Positions 28,831 through 39,038 of a stretch of DNA of 64,000 nt are shown one piece after another. How positions within the stretch are numbered: the first letter of the stretch is position 1; each line of letters begins with the position of its first letter. Source of the stretch: an uncultured Pelagibacteraceae bacterium (GTDB lineage Bacteria > Pseudomonadota > Alphaproteobacteria > Pelagibacterales > Pelagibacteraceae). The DNA is taken from contig CACFJT010000003.1 in the NCBI GenBank assembly GCA_902566705.1, forward strand, positions 59,286 through 123,285. The letters run 5' to 3'. The notes below the pieces were generated by a model that did no database searches, had not been told where the DNA came from, and saw only the letters and a program-made list of their open reading frames with translations. The position numbers were made by a program, and so were the translations under genes.

Positions 28831-29847
28831 ATGTTTAAACTTATATCTAAAACTATAGCTGCAGTAGCTATTGTTTCAGTTGCTTTATTTGGTTCTGTTC
28901 ATGCAAAGACTTTAAAGATTGAAACACACTTTACTGCTAGTTCACCAAATGGTGAAGTTGCCGCTCAATTCGCTAAAAACGTTGAAAAGTTTTCTGGCGG
29001 AAGCTTAAAAGTGCAAATGTTCTATTCATCGTCAGTAACTGGTAAATCAGCTGAGGTATTTAACTCTGCACAAACTGGAATTATTGACTGTGATATGACT
29101 GGTGCGGGATACCAAACTGGTAAAAATGCAGCATTTCAATTTGCAGGAGATGTAATGGGTGGGTACGATAACCCTTATCAACAATATGAATTCCTAAATT
29201 TCCCAGGAGCTCAAGAAGCTGTTGATGCACTTTATAACAAATATGGAATGACTTTGATTGGTTGGTGGATACCAGGACATGAGTCTTTAATTTCTAGCAG
29301 ACCAATTCCAGATGTTGCTTCATTGAAAGACTTTAAATTTAGATCGCCTCCAGGAATGGAAAGTATGATCTTTACAGCATTAGGTGCTAAGCCAATTGTT
29401 ATGGACTTTGGTGAAGTTCCTACAGCTTTACAAACTGGTCTAATCGATGGTGCAGATTACTCATCTTTAGCGACTAATTATGCAGGTGGACACTATGAGC
29501 AAAATAAATATGCTACTTATCCAGGTTTCCACTCTATGCCAGCTGACCACTTAGCTTGTAACACGAAAGTATGGAACAAGTTAAAACCTCATGAAAAAGG
29601 TGCAATGTTAGCTGCAATCGAAATCTGTGGAAGAACTATCACTAGTTTGGTTGAAAGAAAAAATGCAGAGGCAGTTAAAGCTTTAAAAGAAATGGGAGTT
29701 ACTCTCCATGACTGGTCTAAAGAAGATAGAGCTAAATTTAGACAAGCTGCACTTGGTGCTTGGGAAGAATGGAAGACTAAATCACCTGAGGCTGCTGCAC
29801 TTATAGAGATACATAAAGCTTACATGAAAGCTAACGGTATCCTATAA
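28831..29847 (+). CDS. TRAP transporter substrate-binding protein (DctP-type)
   Basis: Signal peptide; KFRSPPGMESMIFTALGAKPIVMDFGEVPTALQTGLIDGAD. Confidence 0.93.
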   Translation: MFKLISKTIAAVAIVSVALFGSVHAKTLKIETHFTASSPNGEVAAQFAKNVEKFSGGSLKVQMFYSSSVTGKSAEVFNSAQTGIIDCDMTGAGYQTGKNAAFQFAGDVMGGYDNPYQQYEFLNFPGAQEAVDALYNKYGMTLIGWWIPGHESLISSRPIPDVASLKDFKFRSPPGMESMIFTALGAKPIVMDFGEVPTALQTGLIDGADYSSLATNYAGGHYEQNKYATYPGFHSMPADHLACNTKVWNKLKPHEKGAMLAAIEICGRTITSLVERKNAEAVKALKEMGVTLHDWSKEDRAKFRQAALGAWEEWKTKSPEAAALIEIHKAYMKANGIL

Positions 29848-29869
29848 TAAATAGTATATTAAAAAGCTT

Positions 29870-29891
29870 GAAGGGCCTGAAAAGGCCCTTC
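29870..29891 (+). terminator. Intra-operonic hairpin between DctP and DctQ
   Basis: GAAGGGCCT-GAAA-AGGCCCTTC, 9-bp perfect stem with GAAA tetraloop; no strong T-run follows. Confidence 0.75.
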
Positions 29892-29910
29892 CTAAATAAA
29901 TTTTTAACCT

Positions 29911-30495
29911 ATGCGTGACAAAGAATTGCAAGATAAACAGTTACAAGAGCAAAGTGAAAAAGTTGCAAGTAAAGATGATTTTCCAATAAATTGGATTGAT
30001 AGAATTTCATTATTTTTAAGTCACACCATCAAATATTTAATTCCTATAATAGTAGTTGTAATGATGTACGAAATTTTTATGAGATATGTTTTATTTAAAC
30101 CAACATTGTGGGCTAACGAATTATGTTTATGGTTGGCTGGTGTTTGTTATTTAGTAGGCGGAATATATGCTACAAGACTAAGAAGTCACATTAGAATAGT
30201 ATTATTATATGATTATGTCAGCAGACCAGTTCAGAGAATTTTTGATTTAATTAGCACTACTATAATTGTGGTTTTTGCTGCTGCTGTAATTTATGGCGGA
30301 TTTGAGGATGCGCATAGATCGTTCATAAATTGGGAGAGATTTGCAACATATTGGGACCCACCAATTCCAGCTACTATGAAACCTCTTACATTGATATGCT
30401 TATTTCTTATTGCACTTCAGTCTGTAAATAATTTAATTATTGATTGGAAAAATCCTAAAGAAAAACAATACCAACCAGCTAAAGATTTAAAATAA
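29911..30495 (+). CDS. TRAP transporter small permease (DctQ-type)
   Basis: Four-TM, WANELCLWLAGVCYLVGGIYATRLRSHIRI. Confidence 0.9.
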   Translation: MRDKELQDKQLQEQSEKVASKDDFPINWIDRISLFLSHTIKYLIPIIVVVMMYEIFMRYVLFKPTLWANELCLWLAGVCYLVGGIYATRLRSHIRIVLLYDYVSRPVQRIFDLISTTIIVVFAAAVIYGGFEDAHRSFINWERFATYWDPPIPATMKPLTLICLFLIALQSVNNLIIDWKNPKEKQYQPAKDLK

Positions 30496-30496
30496 G

Positions 30497-31819
30497 ATGG
30501 AATTAGAGATAGGTACACTCTCGATCATACTTATTGTTGGATTATTAGCTCTTATTTCAATTGGTGTTCCAATGGGTTTTGCATCTGGATTTATGGGTGC
30601 CGTACTTGTATTTTTATATATTGGTGAGCACGCTTTAGGAATTTTACTCTCAAGATACTATTCTCTTGTTGTTACTTACTCCTTTTTATCTGTTCCTTTA
30701 TTTATATTCATGGCCTCCTTGCTAGAACGCTCGAACATTGCGAGAGATTTATATGACGCTTTAAATGCTTGGTTAAGAAAAACTAGAGGTGGAGTAGGGG
30801 TAGTAACTGCGATCATGGCAACAATCATGGCAGCAATGAGTGGAATTATTGGGGGAGAAATAGTTTTATTAGGATTGATTGCACTCCCTCAGATGTTGAG
30901 ATTGAAATACGATCAGGATATGTCAATAGGTATTATTTGTGCATCTGGTTCGTTAGGTACAATGATACCTCCATCTATCGTTTTAATTATTTATGGATTA
31001 ACTACAGAAACTTCAATTACAATGTTATTTCAAGAGGCAATTGTTCCAGGTTTAATGATTTCAGGATTAATTATTACTTACATTCTTATCAGAACAAGAT
31101 TACAACCTCATCTTGCACCACTAAGTGATGAACCAGCTTTAACTTTAAAAGAAAAAATGTCTTACCTTCCAGGTCTTTTGCCACCAATTGGTATTGTAAT
31201 AATTGTTTTAGGTTCAATTTACTCTGGTATGACTGGTATTACAGAAGCAGCTGGTATGGGTGTTGTTGCAACTTTAATTATAATTTTTGCAAGAAGAGAG
31301 CTAACATGGTTTTTATTTAAAGATGCATTGGTTAGAACATTTAAAGCTTCAGGAACGATTTTAACAATTACTTTTGGTGCCACAGTGCTTGCAGGTGCTT
31401 ATTCACTTGCTGGCGGACCAACTTATGTTGCGGAAACTATTTTAGCTTATGATTTAAAACCAATGTATTTAATTTTCATGATGCAAATAATGTTTCTAAT
31501 TATGGGAGCATTTATGGATTGGGTTGGGATTGTTTTATTAGCAATGCCGGTATTTTTACCAATTGTTATAGCATTAGGTATGGACCCGATTTGGTTTGGA
31601 ATATTGTTCTGCGTAAATATGCAAGTTTCATTTTTAAGCCCACCATTTGGTCCTGCAGCTTTTTATTTGAAATCAGTTGCACCTCCACATATTTCTTTAA
31701 CAGATATTTTTAGAGGCTTTGCTCCCTTTATAGTAATTCAATTAATAGTATTAGCATGTGTTATGTTCTTCCCAGAAGCAATGACGCAAAACTTCCACGA
31801 GTTTAAACCGAAACCATGA
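30497..31819 (+). CDS. TRAP transporter large permease (DctM-type)
   Basis: SVPLFIFMASLLERSNIARDLYDAL, GTMIPPSIVLIIYG, FLSPPFGPAAFYLK. Confidence 0.95.
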   Translation: MELEIGTLSIILIVGLLALISIGVPMGFASGFMGAVLVFLYIGEHALGILLSRYYSLVVTYSFLSVPLFIFMASLLERSNIARDLYDALNAWLRKTRGGVGVVTAIMATIMAAMSGIIGGEIVLLGLIALPQMLRLKYDQDMSIGIICASGSLGTMIPPSIVLIIYGLTTETSITMLFQEAIVPGLMISGLIITYILIRTRLQPHLAPLSDEPALTLKEKMSYLPGLLPPIGIVIIVLGSIYSGMTGITEAAGMGVVATLIIIFARRELTWFLFKDALVRTFKASGTILTITFGATVLAGAYSLAGGPTYVAETILAYDLKPMYLIFMMQIMFLIMGAFMDWVGIVLLAMPVFLPIVIALGMDPIWFGILFCVNMQVSFLSPPFGPAAFYLKSVAPPHISLTDIFRGFAPFIVIQLIVLACVMFFPEAMTQNFHEFKPKP

Positions 31820-32685
31820 TGAGAATAGGCTTTATTGGAACAGGTCTTATGGGCCTGCCAATGGCTAAAAATTTATTAAAATCAGGTTTTAAATTAAAAG
31901 TTTTCAACCGTTCAATAAATAAAGCTGAGCCTTTAAAAGAGTTTGGCGCTGAAATATCAAAAACATTAGGTGAAGTAGTTAAAGATAGTGAATTTATTAT
32001 AACAATGTTAACAGACGATAACGCTGTTGATGCAATAATGAATAATTCAGATTTTTTAAATAATTTAAAATCTGGATCAACAGTTATTGATATGAGTTCT
32101 ATTAAACCAACGACAGCAACAAAATATGGAAATATTTTGAAATTAAAAAATGTTAATTACTTAGATGCACCAGTTTCAGGAGGGACCATCGGAGCAGAGG
32201 AAGCATCTTTAGCAATTATGGTTGGAGGTGAACAAGGTGTTTTTGATAATTCGCTCAATATTTTTAAAGCCATGGGAAACCCAACTTTGGTAGGTCCTAT
32301 TGGAAGTGGACAAGTCTCTAAGTTGGCAAATCAAATTGTAGTAGGGGTTACAATAGGAGCAGTTGCTGAGGCGATAACCTTGTGTGAAAAAGCAGGTGCT
32401 GATCCAGTAAAACTAATTAAAGCCCTTTCTGGAGGTTGGGCAGATAGTAAAATTCTACAAACTCACGGAAAAAGAATGATAGATAAAGATTTTAGTCCAA
32501 AAGGCAAAACATCAACTCATTTAAAAGATATGAATAACATTTTAGAGTGTGCAAACTTCTATAATACGCATTTACCTATTTCAAATTTGGTCAAAGGAAT
32601 GTATAAAACACTTGTCGATAATGGTCATGGAAACACTGATCATAGTTCACTTTATAATGAAATCGAAAGGATAAATAAAAAATGA
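31816..32685 (+). CDS. Beta-hydroxyacid dehydrogenase (GarR/HIBADH-like)
   Basis: MRIGFIGTGLMGLPMAKNLLK, DAPVSGGTIGAEEASLAIMVGG. Confidence 0.9.
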   Translation: MMRIGFIGTGLMGLPMAKNLLKSGFKLKVFNRSINKAEPLKEFGAEISKTLGEVVKDSEFIITMLTDDNAVDAIMNNSDFLNNLKSGSTVIDMSSIKPTTATKYGNILKLKNVNYLDAPVSGGTIGAEEASLAIMVGGEQGVFDNSLNIFKAMGNPTLVGPIGSGQVSKLANQIVVGVTIGAVAEAITLCEKAGADPVKLIKALSGGWADSKILQTHGKRMIDKDFSPKGKTSTHLKDMNNILECANFYNTHLPISNLVKGMYKTLVDNGHGNTDHSSLYNEIERINKK

Positions 32686-33425
32686 GTGGAAGATTAGAAG
32701 GTAAAAAAATTCTAGTAACAGCAGCAGGTCAAGGAATTGGAAAAGCAACAGCAGTAGCATTTCATAAAGAAGGTGCTCATGTAACTGCTACTGATTTAAA
32801 TGATAAAACTCTAGCTGATTTAAACAAAGAATATCCTGAGATTAAAGTACGAAAGTTAGACTCAACAGATAATAATGCGATCTTAGAATTTACTAAAACT
32901 TTAGAAAGAGTCGATGTTTTATTAAATGCTGTTGGATTTGTTCATCATGGAACAATATTAGAATGTGATGAAAAAGATTGGGATTTTTCTTCTAATGTAA
33001 ACGTCAAGTCTATGTACTTTATGTGTAAAGCTATATTACCTTTAATGATCAAACAAAATGGTGGAAGTATTATTAATATATCTTCATGTGCATCTAGCTT
33101 TAAAGGTTTTCCAAATAGATTTGTTTACGGAACAACAAAAGGTGCAGTGATTGGTTTAACAAAAGCGATTGCGGCAGATTTTGTTAAAAAAAATATTAGA
33201 TGTAATTCTATTGCACCAGGAACAGTTTTTTCACCATCATGGCAAGATAGGGTTAATCAAAGTCCAGATCCTGTCCAAGCAAAAAAAGATTTTATAGCAA
33301 GACAACCTATGGGAAGATTAGGTACTGCAGAAGAAATAGCAGCTGTGGCTGTTTATTTAGCTAGTGATGATGCAACATTTACAACAGGAAGTACAATTCA
33401 TGTTGATGGTGGAATTTCAATATAA
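32682..33425 (+). CDS. Short-chain dehydrogenase/reductase
   Basis: TAAGQGIGKATA, YGTTKGAVIGLTKAIAADF, CNSIAPGTV. Confidence 0.93.
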   Translation: MSGRLEGKKILVTAAGQGIGKATAVAFHKEGAHVTATDLNDKTLADLNKEYPEIKVRKLDSTDNNAILEFTKTLERVDVLLNAVGFVHHGTILECDEKDWDFSSNVNVKSMYFMCKAILPLMIKQNGGSIINISSCASSFKGFPNRFVYGTTKGAVIGLTKAIAADFVKKNIRCNSIAPGTVFSPSWQDRVNQSPDPVQAKKDFIARQPMGRLGTAEEIAAVAVYLASDDATFTTGSTIHVDGGISI

Positions 33426-33446
33426 TTAAACAACAAAAGGATAAAT

Positions 33447-34289
33447 ATGAAATTATTAAGAGTAGGACAAAAAGGAAGCGAAAAACCAGCTGCATTAGAT
33501 AAAAATGGTAAAATTAGAGATATAAGCTCTCATGTTAAAGATTTAAATCCTGATTTTTTAAACTTTGAAACTTTTGCAAAGTTACAAAATACTGATTTCT
33601 CTAATTTACCTGAATTATCCTCAAATGAAAGAATAGGCTCTTGCATAACTAGCCCACGTAAGTTTATAGCTATAGGTCTTAATTATTCAGATCATGCTGC
33701 TGAAGTTGGTGCTGATATTCCAAAAGAACCAATAGTTTTTATGAAAGCAACAAGCTGTATAGTTGGACCTAATGATGATGTTGAAATAGTTTCAGGATCA
33801 AAAAAATTAGACTGGGAGGTAGAGCTTGGTATTGTAATTGGTAAAGAAGCCAAACATATTGCAGAAAATCAATCACAAGATCATATTTTAGGTTATTGTT
33901 TAGTAAATGATGTAAGTGAACGTGAGTGGCAACTTGAAAAAATGGGACAATGGGTTAAAGGAAAATCTCATGATACTTATGGCCCTGTTGGTCCACATTT
34001 AGTTACAAAAGACGAAATTACAGACGTAAATAATTTAAAAATGAGCTTAGATGTAAATGGAAAAAGAATGCAAACAGGTAATACAAGCACAATGATATTT
34101 AATGTTGATGTTATAGTATCTTATTTAAGTAAGTATATGACTCTTTTACCAGGAGATATTATTACTACTGGGACACCTCCAGGAGTAGGCATGGGAATGA
34201 AGCCACAGCAGTTCTTAAAAGCTGGTGATATGATGAAATTATCAGTTGAAAACTTAGGGGAGCAAAACTCAAAGGTAGTTGCTCTATAA
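33447..34289 (+). CDS. Fumarylacetoacetate hydrolase family protein (diketo-deoxy-fuconate-hydrolase-like)
   Basis: GLNYSDHAAEVGADIPKEPIVFMKATSCIVGPNDDV, LDWEVELGIVIGKEAKHI, TGTPPGVGMGMKP. Confidence 0.9.
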   Translation: MKLLRVGQKGSEKPAALDKNGKIRDISSHVKDLNPDFLNFETFAKLQNTDFSNLPELSSNERIGSCITSPRKFIAIGLNYSDHAAEVGADIPKEPIVFMKATSCIVGPNDDVEIVSGSKKLDWEVELGIVIGKEAKHIAENQSQDHILGYCLVNDVSEREWQLEKMGQWVKGKSHDTYGPVGPHLVTKDEITDVNNLKMSLDVNGKRMQTGNTSTMIFNVDVIVSYLSKYMTLLPGDIITTGTPPGVGMGMKPQQFLKAGDMMKLSVENLGEQNSKVVAL

Positions 34290-34296
34290 TTTTGTT

Positions 34297-35469
34297 GTGA
34301 AAATAACTTCTATTAAAAGTCATGTACTTAAATACGAGTTAGAAAAAGAACTTGGATACTCACAACAATATTATAAACATCGTACAGCTCATCTAGTTGA
34401 AGTTCAAACAGATGAAGGAATAACGGGTTGGGGTGAGTGTTTTGGTCCTGGAAACATAGCCTTAGCAAACAAGTATATTGTTGAAAAGGTTATACAGCCT
34501 TTGGTGATTGGTGAAGACCCTTTAAACAAAGAACATATCTGGCAAAAAGTTTACAATCTTTTAAGAGATAGTGGTCAAAAAGGGATGCCGATACAAGCTT
34601 TATCAGGAGTAGATATAGCTCTATGGGATATCTTAGGAAAAAAAACAAACGCTCCCCTTTACCAACTTATTGGTGGAAAATGTAATGATGATGTTCCTGT
34701 ATATGGATATGGGATGATGTTGCAAAAAAAATCAGTTGACGAGTTAGTTCCATTATTTCAAGAAGAAGCCAAACAGATTAAATCAAAAAACTTTAAAGCT
34801 ATGAAAATGAAAGTTGGATTGGGTCCAAAAGAAGATTTAAAGTTAGTACAAGCAGTTAGAAACTCTATAGGTAAAGACTTTAAATTAATGGTTGATGCAA
34901 ATCATGCTTATAATTTGAAAGATGCACTTTACGTTGGAAAAGGTTTAGATGAATTAGATATTTATTGGTTTGAGGAACCTGTTACTCCTGAGGATTATGA
35001 TGGATATAAGGAATTAAAACAAAAAATCTCCACTAGTATTGCAGGAGGTGAGGCTGAATTTACAAAATATGGCTGGAATAAACTAATATCAAACAAATGT
35101 ATTGATATTGCTCAACCAGAGGTTTGTGGACTTGGTGGAATAACCGAGTATTTAAAAGTTGCAGCATTAGCTCAAGCAAATTTTGTTCCAGTAGTAAATC
35201 ATGTTTGGGGCTCAGCAGTTAGTATTGCAGTTAATCTTCATTTATTGACAGCACAACCAGATATGCCTGGTAGTTTATTTCCATCAAAATCTATGCTTGA
35301 GTTTGATACTACAGAAAAAAATATCTTTATAACAGATCTGCCAAAAGAGAATTTTTCAATTTTAGATCAAGTTAAAGATAATAATGGATTTGCATCAGTT
35401 ACAGACAATGCGGGTATTGGTATAAACCCAAACGAGGACTTTATTAAAGAGTTTGAAGTAAATGAATAA
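34297..35469 (+). CDS. Mandelate racemase/enolase-superfamily dehydratase or cycloisomerase
   Basis: KMKVGLGPKEDL, LMVDANHAYN, WFEEPVTPEDYDGYKEL, HVWGSAVS; GTG at 34297 fits the family N-terminus better than TTG at 34279. Confidence 0.88.
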   Translation: MKITSIKSHVLKYELEKELGYSQQYYKHRTAHLVEVQTDEGITGWGECFGPGNIALANKYIVEKVIQPLVIGEDPLNKEHIWQKVYNLLRDSGQKGMPIQALSGVDIALWDILGKKTNAPLYQLIGGKCNDDVPVYGYGMMLQKKSVDELVPLFQEEAKQIKSKNFKAMKMKVGLGPKEDLKLVQAVRNSIGKDFKLMVDANHAYNLKDALYVGKGLDELDIYWFEEPVTPEDYDGYKELKQKISTSIAGGEAEFTKYGWNKLISNKCIDIAQPEVCGLGGITEYLKVAALAQANFVPVVNHVWGSAVSIAVNLHLLTAQPDMPGSLFPSKSMLEFDTTEKNIFITDLPKENFSILDQVKDNNGFASVTDNAGIGINPNEDFIKEFEVNE

Positions 35470-36373
35470 AATTAAAACTACAGAACCGAAACCAATTTGG
35501 AAATTAAGATGCACTTTAGGTGAGGGAACATTGTGGGTAAAAGAACATAACTCTATTTATTTTGTAGATATTAAGAAAAAGAAAATTTGTTCTTTAAATA
35601 TTAAAAGTAAAAAAAAGAAAATATTCCGAGTTAATAAAGAAATAGGCTTCATTGCTCATATTCAAGATCATATTTTTATTTTAGGTCTTCAGGGAGAATT
35701 AAGAATTCAAAATTTAAAATCAAAAAAAGTTTTAAAATCAATACCTATAGAGCCAAAAATAGAGTTAAATAGAATAAATGATGGTAAAACAGATCCTGCT
35801 GGAAATCTTTGGTTTGGTACCATGGATAATTTAGAAAGAAATGTTGAAAAAGGATCTTTGTATAAGTTAGATAAAAATCTTAGATTAACTAAAGTTGACA
35901 AAAATTATAGAATTACAAATGGTCCAGCATTTATTGATGAATATAACCTTTACCACACTGATAGTCGGAAAAAAACTATTTATAAAATTAAGATTAATAA
36001 AAAAAATAAAATAATTAGCAAAAATATATTTAAAAAGTTTTCTCCTGAGGAAGGAGTTCCAGATGGAATGACTTTAGATAAAAATAAAAATTTATGGGTC
36101 GCACATTTTCGTGGGGCATGTGTCTCAGTATTTAACAGCAAAGCAAAATTAATTCATAGAATTACTTTTCCAGCTAAAAACATTACTAACTGTGCATTTG
36201 GAGGTAAAAATAATCAAGAACTCTATGTTTCAACAGCAACAAAAGGAATGAACAAGGCAGATTTGCGAAAATTTAGATATTCTGGCTTCTTTTTTAGTGT
36301 AAAAACTAACTCGAAAGGAATTTTACAGAAAAAATTTATTCTAAGTAATGAAGAAAAGAGATCTTTACTATGA
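35462..36373 (+). CDS. SMP-30/gluconolactonase family lactonase
   Basis: CTLGEGTLWV, NRINDGKTDPAGNLWFGTMD, PDGMTLDKNKNLWVAHF. Confidence 0.9.
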   Translation: MNKIKTTEPKPIWKLRCTLGEGTLWVKEHNSIYFVDIKKKKICSLNIKSKKKKIFRVNKEIGFIAHIQDHIFILGLQGELRIQNLKSKKVLKSIPIEPKIELNRINDGKTDPAGNLWFGTMDNLERNVEKGSLYKLDKNLRLTKVDKNYRITNGPAFIDEYNLYHTDSRKKTIYKIKINKKNKIISKNIFKKFSPEEGVPDGMTLDKNKNLWVAHFRGACVSVFNSKAKLIHRITFPAKNITNCAFGGKNNQELYVSTATKGMNKADLRKFRYSGFFFSVKTNSKGILQKKFILSNEEKRSLL

Positions 36374-39038
36374 GCGAATACCTACAAAGCTTTTAAGAGA
36401 AGATTTTAGATTATTAGGAACTTTTCTTGGAAAAGTAATAAAAGATCAAGAAGGCAATATTTTTTTTAATATTGTTGAAAAATTTAGGTTATTATCAAAG
36501 AATACTCTAACAGATAAAAATAAAAGTAAAGTTTTTTCAAAAATATCAACAGAAGTAAAAAAACTTTCACCTGAAAATACATTTAAATTAACAAGAGCAT
36601 TTTCACATATTCTAAATTTATTAAACCTAGCAGAATCAATTGATGCTTCAAGAAAGCTTAATGAATATGAAAATCCATATTTTAAAAATAAAAATCAAAA
36701 TTTATTTATTGAGGATTTAATTGAAGGCCTTTTTAAAAATAAGAAAATTTCTGATAAAAAAATTTATGAACAGGCTACAAATCTAGATATTGGAATTGTT
36801 TTAACGGCACATCCTACAGAAGTAAAAAGAAGGACCTTAATTCAAAAATATGCAAATTTAATTTATATACTGGAACAAAGGCATCTTTATAAAAAATATC
36901 CATCCAAGATTATCGAATTAGACAGACAGCTATACTCGGAAATTTCCATAATATGGAAAACTGATGAACTCAAAAGAACTAAACCTTCACCACTAGATGA
37001 AGCAAAATGGGGTTTAGCGGTAATTGAAGATAGTTTATGGGATACAATACCTAAGGTTTATAAGAGACTTAACGATATATTTAGAAAAAATTTAAAGAAA
37101 GATTTGCCTAGAGATTTTAATCCTATTCAATTTGGATCTTGGATGGGAGGGGATAGAGACGGAAACCCAAACGTGACTGCTGAAGTAACCAAGAAAGTAT
37201 TACTATTTTCTAGATGGCAAGCTGCAAAATTATACGACAAAGAACTTACAAAATTAATACAAGATTTATCAATGGAAGAATGTTCGACAAAAATTAAAAA
37301 AGTAACCGGAAATAGTTTTGAGCCGTATAGAGTATTTCTAAGACCAATCAGAGATAAAGTAAGATTAACACATCAGCTAATCGAAAATCATTTAAATAAT
37401 AATTCGATACTAGATGAAAAGAAATTGATACAAAATAAATATGAAATTACACTTCCATTGAGAGAAGTAAGAAATTCTTTAAAATTAAATAAGGGAGACC
37501 ATATTGCAAATGCAGATTTACTAGACTTAATGAGACGAGTAAGATGTTTTGGTATCAATCTTGCTAGATTAGATATAAGACAAGAAGCAGATCGACATAG
37601 TAAACTTCTAAATGAACTTTTTAGAAAAAAATATAATATTAAATACAATTCTTTAAGTGAAAAAGAAAAAATAAAATTATTAAATAAATCAATTAAAGAA
37701 AAAAAATATTTTGTTGATAAAATAAAAATAACTGACAAAGAAAATAAGGAAGTTTGGAATACATTTAAACAGATATCAAAATCCCCCAACGAATGTTTGG
37801 GTGCTTATGTTATTTCAATGACATCTAAAGCATCTGATATTTTGTCAGTTTATTTTTTACAAATACAAGCGCAAATAAAGAATTTTTTAAGAGTTGTACC
37901 ACTTTTTGAAACCTTAGATGACCTAAAAAATGCAAACAGTGTTATGAAAAATTTATTCAAACTTTCTTGGTACAGAAAAATGACAAGTGCTAAACAAGAA
38001 GTAATGATTGGATATTCAGATTCAAGTAAGGACGCAGGCAAATTATCAGCTAGCTGGCATCAATACAAACTTCAAGAAGAATTAAGAGGTCTAGCTAAAA
38101 AAAATAAGTTTGATTTGGTTTTCTTCCATGGTAGAGGAGGATCTCCAGGAAGAGGAGGTGGTCCAATTCAGGCAACATTAAAATCTCAACCAGCTGGAAC
38201 TGTAAATGGTAAAATCAGAATTACTGATCAGGGAGAAGTAATTCAACAAAAATATGGATACAAACCTATAGCTGAATACAATCTTTGTAGCTACATCGGA
38301 GCGGTTATGGATGCCTCTTTAAATCCACCCCCTAGATCAAAGCCTAATTGGCGAGAGTTAATTCAGAGTATGTCTGAAATTTCAACATCTGCTTATAGAA
38401 AATATTTAAATCAAAGCGAAGACTTTATCAGATACTTTAAAACAGTAACACCTCACAAGTCTCTTGGAAAGTTAGCTATAGGCTCCAGACCAACAAAAAG
38501 GAAGAATGTTGATAATATTCAGGGTTTAAGAGCAATACCATGGGTATTTGCATGGACACAAATTAGATTAATGTTACCAGCTTGGTTAGGAACAACAGAG
38601 GCTTTGAGATATGGATCAATAAAAAAGTTTAAAAAAACTATGATGGATATGGAAAAGAACTGGCCATATTTTGTTTCGACTATGGATATTTTAGACATGG
38701 TAATTTCAAAAGTTGATCCAGAAATATCAGTTATTTATGAAAATAATTTGGCTGATGCTCCATTAAGGAGAATTGGTAAAAAATTAAGATATCAATTTGA
38801 TGCACTGGTCAAATTGCACAATAAAATAACTCCAAAGGAGGTGGTAAAAGAAAGAAAAAAATTTAGAAAAGCACTGTTCATTAGGAGCAATTATACGGAG
38901 ATGTTAAACATTTTACAGGCAAATATAATGAATAAATTAACAAATAAAAAATACAAAAAGTTAGATAAAAAATTTCTTGAAGATGCTTTAATGACATCTA
39001 TAGCAGGTATATCTGCTGCAATGAAAAATACTGGATAA
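36348..39038 (+). CDS. ppc: Phosphoenolpyruvate carboxylase
   Basis: VLTAHPTEVKRRT, GSWMGGDRDGNPNVT, GYSDSSKDAG, FHGRGGSPGRGGGP. Confidence 0.97.
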   Translation: MKKRDLYYERIPTKLLREDFRLLGTFLGKVIKDQEGNIFFNIVEKFRLLSKNTLTDKNKSKVFSKISTEVKKLSPENTFKLTRAFSHILNLLNLAESIDASRKLNEYENPYFKNKNQNLFIEDLIEGLFKNKKISDKKIYEQATNLDIGIVLTAHPTEVKRRTLIQKYANLIYILEQRHLYKKYPSKIIELDRQLYSEISIIWKTDELKRTKPSPLDEAKWGLAVIEDSLWDTIPKVYKRLNDIFRKNLKKDLPRDFNPIQFGSWMGGDRDGNPNVTAEVTKKVLLFSRWQAAKLYDKELTKLIQDLSMEECSTKIKKVTGNSFEPYRVFLRPIRDKVRLTHQLIENHLNNNSILDEKKLIQNKYEITLPLREVRNSLKLNKGDHIANADLLDLMRRVRCFGINLARLDIRQEADRHSKLLNELFRKKYNIKYNSLSEKEKIKLLNKSIKEKKYFVDKIKITDKENKEVWNTFKQISKSPNECLGAYVISMTSKASDILSVYFLQIQAQIKNFLRVVPLFETLDDLKNANSVMKNLFKLSWYRKMTSAKQEVMIGYSDSSKDAGKLSASWHQYKLQEELRGLAKKNKFDLVFFHGRGGSPGRGGGPIQATLKSQPAGTVNGKIRITDQGEVIQQKYGYKPIAEYNLCSYIGAVMDASLNPPPRSKPNWRELIQSMSEISTSAYRKYLNQSEDFIRYFKTVTPHKSLGKLAIGSRPTKRKNVDNIQGLRAIPWVFAWTQIRLMLPAWLGTTEALRYGSIKKFKKTMMDMEKNWPYFVSTMDILDMVISKVDPEISVIYENNLADAPLRRIGKKLRYQFDALVKLHNKITPKEVVKERKKFRKALFIRSNYTEMLNILQANIMNKLTNKKYKKLDKKFLEDALMTSIAGISAAMKNTG

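Noticed and set aside
34279-34296. TTG start of the enolase-superfamily ORF
   Set aside because: GTG at 34297 yields the family-typical VKITSIKSHV N-terminus.
37388-38041. Antisense ORFs in ppc
   Set aside because: Entirely within phosphoenolpyruvate carboxylase; Phe/Leu/Ser-rich shadow translation.
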